Assembly (NCBI GenBank): GCA_033064195.1
Contig: JARBJD010000227.1
Span: 57,120 to 121,119, forward strand
DNA: 64,000 nt
Direction: 5' to 3'
DNA from: Blattamonas nauphoetae
Taxonomy: Eukaryota > Preaxostyla > Oxymonadida
The notes below the pieces were generated by a model. That model did not search any database and was not told where the DNA came from. It saw only the letters and a list, made by a program, of their open reading frames with translations. A program made the translations under genes and the position numbers. Below are positions 58,163 to 64,000 of this stretch, piece after piece (the stretch's first letter is position 1; every line of letters begins with the position of its first letter).

Positions 58163-59965
58163 TGATTCCTAAATCTTTGTGCAACGCTTTCAATGTGTGA
58201 TTTGGATAGTACTCAACTTTTGGTTCGCCATTGCTGAATCGTTAGACCCACCATGTGGTTGCAGTAGTTGCTAGAATCGGTGCTGGAGGATGTGTACATG
58301 TTGTCATCTCACCACCACTTTGACTTGGATTGTATACATTCTATTAAATGTCAAGATTGCCTTGATAGATTCGATGTGATCTTGAAGTGACAGCAGTGTT
58401 TCCTTTTGAACTGATGGAATCATTGCAGTTTGTTGGACATCCACTTCTCTGAGTAGGAAAGCACAGAAGGAAGTCAGTATTGTCATGAACTGGACGAACT
58501 CTTGTCATTGTTTCATTTGGATATGTTCCATCACCAGAGAGTTTTTCAACGAGAGAATCCGTCAGTGATCGCTCCAAATCATCAGGAACAGCTAGGTATG
58601 AATCGAGATTGAGAGTCGATAATGCCAACTGATAGAAGCGAGCTCCAACAATGGTAGTTGGTTGTTCTGGAGAATACCTGTTTTTACATTCACTTGAATG
58701 TTCTTCTGCATTGGATTGTGGAAGCAAGTGACTTCATTATCATAGTGACGGAAGAGGAGCATGATATCCCTAGCATTCACCACTACCATTTGCTGAGTAC
58801 AATCAATTCCTGTTGCCGTTGGTGTCTTCTGAAATGGATAGAACGATATCTTCTCTGCTGGAATTGTTCCAAGTCGATTCTGATCCATCTTCATGAGATT
58901 CTTTATTGCATCATCTTTCATTTTGAATCCAACACTCATGCAATATACATCATCAATCCGATAGTTTGTGACGTTTAATGAGATGTACTGATCCACGAAT
59001 TTTGGTTCTGTTGTCACCGCATTGGCTGTTGAGCAAACTATGTCTTTGTAACTGTTGGTTGCTGAAATGATTGACCAATTTGAACATAGTTCTTTGTGCA
59101 TGAGGCGACAAGATTTGTTACCCAGGAAATATGGACGATGTTGAATACAATTGAGAATTACTGCTCTAATAGTTGGTGCTGCTGCTGTTCCAGTTACGAG
59201 TGATGATAATGTATCTTTCAAAGTGAGTTCAGGATTTACAGAACAACAAACAAATGCATCTTCATTCATGTGAACACTCAATTTCAGATCTCCAAAGAGG
59301 CATCTTGGATAGTCAGTCATACCTGAGAATACCAGTAGATCTTCAAGATTAATCGACACACGAATTGGTACATCAATAGTGTCTTGAAACACTGCTGTTC
59401 CGGACGTCGTAGTAAAATCCGAAAGTGGAATATAAACACCAGCGACTGATTCGTCATGATTCCAAGCATTCTGCCAAGGTGTGTGACAATGTTTTCGATT
59501 CTCCAATTGACTCTTTGGTTTGATCATATTGTAGATGTGAGACTCCATTGAGACATCATTGTTTGTTGTGCTGATGATTCTCTGATTGTTGTGAAGAACA
59601 GTGAGGTCACGAAAGATGGATGCCGAATGCTTGAGTCCAACGAAGATGAATATCCTCTCATTCATTTACGATCCGATTTTACCAGCTGTAGTTTGCCAAT
59701 TGTTGACTTTCAATGACGCAGTCATTGTGAATGTAATGAATGAATCATCGATTTGACAAATGTCCTGAGTACCAGTCAATGGAATGATTATCTCTTGTCC
59801 CGTGTATAAGCGTGCATTCTCTGATGGTTTCAATTCTTGAATAGAAGTACTGTGGGCTCCATCATTCATGAGGTAATTAATGTGGTGTTCAGACATTAGT
59901 TGTTGTTGTATTTGACCAATATCATCTCGAGTGGACTTGATTGATCCAGTGGTATTTCCAGTCAA
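58163..59965 (-). pseudogene. Major-capsid-like gene 1, copy B (fossil)
   Basis: Inverted counterpart of 46900-48730, near-identical. It is broken, with a few breaks, not all shared with copy A. Confidence 0.5.
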
Positions 59966-60029
59966 TGAAGATGCTCCAGTTCTTTTGTTTGTCAGATGTG
60001 TTAAATGCGAGTTCGTTTTATCAAAATAA

Positions 60030-60352
60030 CAAACTGTATTGCGTATTTATTTTCACTTTCTTTAGCTTTGCTTTCGGCTTCAGATTTTCTTCAAGTTTCA
60101 TAATTCCTCCTCTGAGCTTGTTCGCAACTGATGTGTTTCCTTCATTGATTGCTTGCTCATATTGTGCCATCTTTTCTGCATGGATTTGCTGATCCGATTT
60201 CACATCTGGAATCATCTCAACTCCTGTCTGTGCCACCCTCGAGATCAATGGTCCAACAAAGGGAATGAGATTCAGAAATGGAGCTCCAACTCTGAGTATG
60301 TTTTTCCGACTGCTGCTAATTTTGATATACCAACCTGGTGCCATTTTATGAA
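60030..60352 (-). pseudogene. Small hydrophobic capsid-region protein, copy B (fossil)
   Basis: Inverted counterpart of 46539-46850, near-identical over most of its length. Part of the decayed copy B. Confidence 0.45.
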
Positions 60353-60746
60353 AATAAAAATAGTTGAATACTAGTGAATTATTTTCCTCTGAATTGAATT
60401 TCGGTATTTGACGAGAGTGGCATATCATCATTGGAGTACAGTCAGTCCCGAATCCTGGTAAGGGTCCACGTCATGTCACGACGACTGTTTCGTCTTCTGG
60501 ATTTTTCAAAAAGAAGTGAAGAAAAAGCTGAAAACTGTGGAATGGATTATGTGTCGTGAACTTAATCATCTCCCTCATAATCATCGTCATCATAGTCCTC
60601 TAACATCGTCGGCACCCCAAATCCTCTTTCTTTGTTTTCCTCGACTTTCGTGTTCCAAGCACAGATGATGCTTCTGCTTCCTATGTTGCGATAGCATACA
60701 CATCCTTGAACTACTCACTGACAACGGTGCCCGTGGGTGGGTTTTA

Positions 60747-61375
60747 CTAGTTCCAGACAATTCCTCCTTTCTCGAATGCTCGCCTCACTGTGACCTTGCA
60801 AGCTGTTTTGTTCAAGGCACTTTCGGCGAGAGCAACAAGACACTCGATCGTGTCGTGATGCTGTCCAAATCTCAAAATCTGCATATTCCGCTTGAAGACA
60901 GCAACAATTCCCAAATCCAAAACTTGAAGGTGAGTTGTGTTCCCAGGTGGAGTGATTATTTGAATTCGGTTGGTGGAACAAAGTGCTAGGATTGCATCAG
61001 TGATGTGACTTGAGCAGTTGTCGGCGAGGAGAATCGCCTTTGATTTGGGGTGTTGTGAATTTCGCGAGTGAGTTGAACAATCGGAATGAAAGTGCGTTCT
61101 AGCCAGTCCTGAAAGAGATCGGAGTTCATTCCTCCACTTTGAGACTCACCATACTCATTGTCTGTGTGGAGTTCGAGTCCTTCCATTGCCGCTTTGTCTA
61201 CCGAGAAGGGCGGTCGAACACAAAAATATGGGACAACCAGGTTGTAGTCCAGACAGATGCACGCAAGCACGCTAAATCGTTTTTCATCACGATCCACGGG
61301 AAAATGTTGAGCTATCGTCAGTACACCGGAGGCCACAATCGCTTTCAAGATGCAGCTGGTGAAGTACAGCGGCAT
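60747..61375 (-). pseudogene. DDE transposase domain, copy B (fossil)
   Basis: The mirror copy of 45498-46127. It is broken, with about one break; both flanking parts keep the DNxxxH-side and PPGNTTH-side blocks. Confidence 0.7.
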
Positions 61376-61680
61376 CTTCCACGCGTGGTGGGTGGGGCAG
61401 CAAGAGACTGCGAAGACACAGTCTCAAATCAGAAAGGGTGGAGCTGTGAATATTGTCTTGCTGGAGACATGAACAGTTTTCTCTGAGTTCTTTCTGACGA
61501 TATTGAGGGAAGCCAATCTTTCGAAAGTGGCCACGATCGACCCTTTTAAACAGTTGATGGGTCTGTCGCGTCTATCACTCTCGTTTTTCTTTGAAACTCT
61601 TCTTTTTATCCTTATACATCTATTAAACATCTTCTTCATTCATGAAAGACACATTATAGACCAAAAATAGAGACAATAAT

Positions 61681-61756
61681 GACAGATCTGTGTGTATCCG
61701 ACAGATCTGTGAGTATACCAAATTTAGATCTGTGCGTAGACAAAATCAGATCTGTC
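61681..61756. repeat. Four AGATCT motifs (copy B)
   Basis: Inverted counterpart of 45111-45186, with the same four motifs and spacing. Confidence 0.6.
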
Positions 61757-62070
61757 TCTTTACATACCCATCAGAGGTGTGATCGAAGAACCGTCCATAA
61801 AAGTGAACTATAGGTGATGTACAACCAGAATTCACAAAAAGCGTCGCTTGAGTGTAATTGTGAAGTGGTTGACATGAAAATCGTTTAAAATGAAAATTGA
61901 CAAAAATTGTGAAAACGATCGTTTGTCGAGGATCGTCAGAACCGAATGACGCGAATACCTGTCAACTACCGATTTGACACCTACGGACACCATCAGAGGG
62001 TGAAAAGTGACGTGTAGGAGAAGAGCGAGATGTCACTTTCTCCTCCTTAAAAATTTTGTCATTTTCAAAA

Positions 62071-62920
62071 TGGGTCGCTCTGAATGAAATGTTACCCGCG
62101 TCGTAACTCTCTCAGATAAGGATAGGCCTCACCTCTTCCTCGCCGTACACATATTCTCCTTCCATCGACTCACTGAAGGTTTTTCTTTTTATCTGACTTT
62201 TCGTCTCCTTTTTGTTCTGATTTCCTGTTTCTTTGACATTTCCTCACCCAGATTTGGACATCCTGCTATATGCAGAATACTTTTCCGATTTTGCACATGG
62301 TTTGAAGTGAAAAATCGCAATTTGATCACTTTTTGCCTTCTCGTCTTCTTGATCCAACACTATTTTTTTCACATCTCAGATCTGACGACAAAAGTCTACA
62401 AGAATCTCACCAATGAAGTCCCCAGGTTTGATAATCTCCTTTTCTGCGCTTTTCATATTCTGCTTGGATAGTTGTGCTCATATCCTCTCAGAATGAGTGT
62501 TCTGTGTCAGATCTCCCTTCATTTTCCGTTGTACCCCTCAAGCGTAGTTCCCATTTGAAAAGTCGCATCAAATCCACCATTTATACAGATTCAGGGTCTT
62601 TTCATGGAGATACTCCTTCCTTATCGTGAGGATTACTCTGAGTGTTAATCGTGACTTTATGACTGATTCATGCATATCTTGTTGCTATTGTTCACATCAA
62701 CGCTTTTTGTCATTTCACACGACCTCTTTGCTTTCTGACACTTTTGGTTCAAAAAGGTGACAAAAGATGACTTTCAAAAGTGCTCTCTCGAACGCGATCA
62801 AGACAAAATCGACATAATTCTAGCCTCATCAGTCTTGAAAGCTGGTAATTGATAATTACACAAAAATGATTTTTACCGACGCTCCATAGTGTAAAGTAAC
62901 AATTCATTCAGAATGAGCCA
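62071..62920. mobile_element. MITE-like insert family C, second copy (in copy B)
   Basis: The inverted counterpart of 43934-44794 with the same TIRs and site, 850 bp. Confidence 0.8.
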
Positions 62921-63339
62921 AATATGTTGTGGGGTCGGATCAAACTTTTTTCAAAAGTGCTTTTTCCTAAAATTTCACCTATCAAAATCAGTTTCGTATT
63001 GTTGGAACGTGTTTGAGCACAATTTGAGACATCAAGGTGTTCATAGTGGCGAAATCGAATATCGACTTTTCGTCACTTTTTCGACCTAAGTTCGGCACAC
63101 AGCTCGACGAATTCCCAACCGATTTTCATCGGGATTGTCTTGATCGAGGACCAACTGTGTCCCCAAGATTTTAGAATTATTTGCAGAATTTTTCGAAATG
63201 GTTCTCACATTGGATTCACTTGATTTGTGGTAAAAGAGAAAACACCAAAAAGCGCCAACATTTTTCGAATGTTGTCAAAATTTGCTTCAAAATGACACTT
63301 TTCACGTGGTCAAAATATAGGACATATTTTTACAATTTA

Positions 63340-63922
63340 TAGTAGTGTCAATAATCCGTACATATTCAAAATCCGTACAATGGGGATTGAAAATTTAGAT
63401 GGGTCAAACTAAGAAAAATAAAACTTGGTTCCGCGCCGAAACCCCTGTGTCGGGAGAAAACCTCAAAATACTGTTTCCTTTAGGCATCCACATATTTTTC
63501 TCAACTTTTGCCCTCATTTCTCCACAACCAGCCATCCGTTTTGAATCAAATAAAATGCATTGTGATCGTAAAGATCTCGACAAAGCTGCTCAAAAATAAA
63601 CCGATTTTTCTAAGAATTTTTGTCGAGAAAATATGGGTTTTTTCCATTATCCCAAATATCCAGACTTTTTTCTCCAAATTTTTTCAAAATGTTCATTTCG
63701 CCAAAAACGTTTTTGTGAAAAACTTCATCAAAATCGGTTCACTGGTTGTTGAGATATTGCCGAAACGATTTTTTTATCGGGCAAAGGGGTATTTTGAGGT
63801 TTTCTCCCGACACAGGGGTTTCGGCGCGGAACCCAATTTTAGTTTTCTTAGTTTGACCAATATATATTTTTCAAGCCCCATGTTACGGATTTATGAAAAG
63901 TTCGGTTTATTGAAACATCTAA
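63340..63922. mobile_element. MITE family A, second copy (in copy B)
   Basis: The inverted counterpart of 42904-43503, 583 bp, at the same TA site. It is about 17 bp shorter, partly through shorter single-base runs. Confidence 0.85.
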
Positions 63923-64000
63923 TAGGCCAAATATTGATGTCATCGAAATGTCATAAATTCCTTTTAATTCAAGATTCAATATTTGTCAATCGGCGTTGAC

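Larger units (their letters stand above)
52437..64000. mobile_element. Capsid-bearing Polinton-like element, copy B (whole layout, runs off window)
   Basis: It begins with a terminal repeat at 52437 in + orientation and ends with the inverted repeat that runs to 64000. By comparison with copy A the end should lie about 62 bp past the window, giving about 11.6 kb. Order from the left: terminal repeat (no nested inserts), about 1.1 kb noncoding, fibre-type gene on +, then on the minus strand the 141-residue gene, MCP2-like, MCP1-like, small hydrophobic gene and DDE-like gene, then the terminal repeat with two nested MITEs. The layout looks whole; the genes are broken at several points. Confidence 0.6.
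61790..64000 (-). repeat. Terminal repeat of copy B, right end (cut by window)
   Basis: The inverted counterpart of 42826-45096. Base 64000 corresponds to 42826. It holds the same two nested MITEs at the same sites (62071-62920 and 63340-63922). The outermost ~60 bp lie outside the window. Confidence 0.85.

Noticed and set aside
1-64000. tRNA, rRNA, CRISPR arrays, reverse transcriptase or LTR retroelements
   Set aside because: I found no cloverleaf, rRNA-like block, spaced direct repeat array, or YxDD-type motif. The direct repeats around copy A are terminal repeats of two opposed capsid-element copies, not LTRs.

Overview
The window looks like nuclear DNA of an anaerobic protist, most likely an oxymonad close to Blattamonas nauphoetae. 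The reasons are: two members (623-1696, 27847-28683) of a hypothetical family I recognise from that genome; surface proteins that end in a membrane segment and a kinase-like fold; a kinase gene with repeated SPRY-like domains; short GT-AG introns (about 30-115 nt) starting GTATG, GTTTGT, GTCTGT or GTGTGT; the standard genetic code; and a soluble-type flavodoxin/ferredoxin electron carrier. The species assignment is an inference.

Layout. 1-622: a 38-bp minisatellite. 623-11235: a paralogous-family gene, a very long Ser-rich gene of unknown role, and a six-exon prominin-like five-span membrane protein. 11387-23428: two host genes split by DNA transposons: an alpha-solenoid/coiled-coil/SPRY-like gene (two insertions and a nonsense codon) and a 2080-codon surface-protein gene (one palindromic MITE with a TA duplication; its removal rejoins the frame). 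24012-27776: a 3.8-kb terminal-inverted-repeat element with a 9-bp target duplication that carries decayed host-like gene segments. 27847-34414: second paralogous-family gene, a 1-kb TIR element, a P-loop NTPase resembling CRN/RHS proteins, and a tail-anchored flavodoxin-ferredoxin. 34592-41967: a 15-exon kinase + coiled coil + SPRY-like repeats + CCDC53-like tail gene, split by a 1.9-kb TIR element and carrying one in-frame TGA. 42143-42770: end of an unknown gene.

42764-64000: two copies of a capsid-bearing, Polinton-like (PLV-like) element in inverted orientation. The right copy (52437 to just past the window end, about 11.6 kb) has the layout of a whole element with inverted terminal repeats; the left copy (42764-52436) ends where the right copy begins. 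Each carries a DDE transposase-like gene, two related major-capsid-like genes, a small hydrophobic capsid-region gene, a 141-residue gene and an S74 fibre-type gene. The genes are fossils with several breaks. Nested MITEs and an empty-site copy of the terminal repeat give a relative order of events.

The main theme is mobile DNA invading host genes: at least four MULE-like TIR elements (8, 9, 9 and 10-bp duplications), several TA-target MITEs and the capsid element lie in or beside genes, and some TIR elements hold host-like coding DNA.
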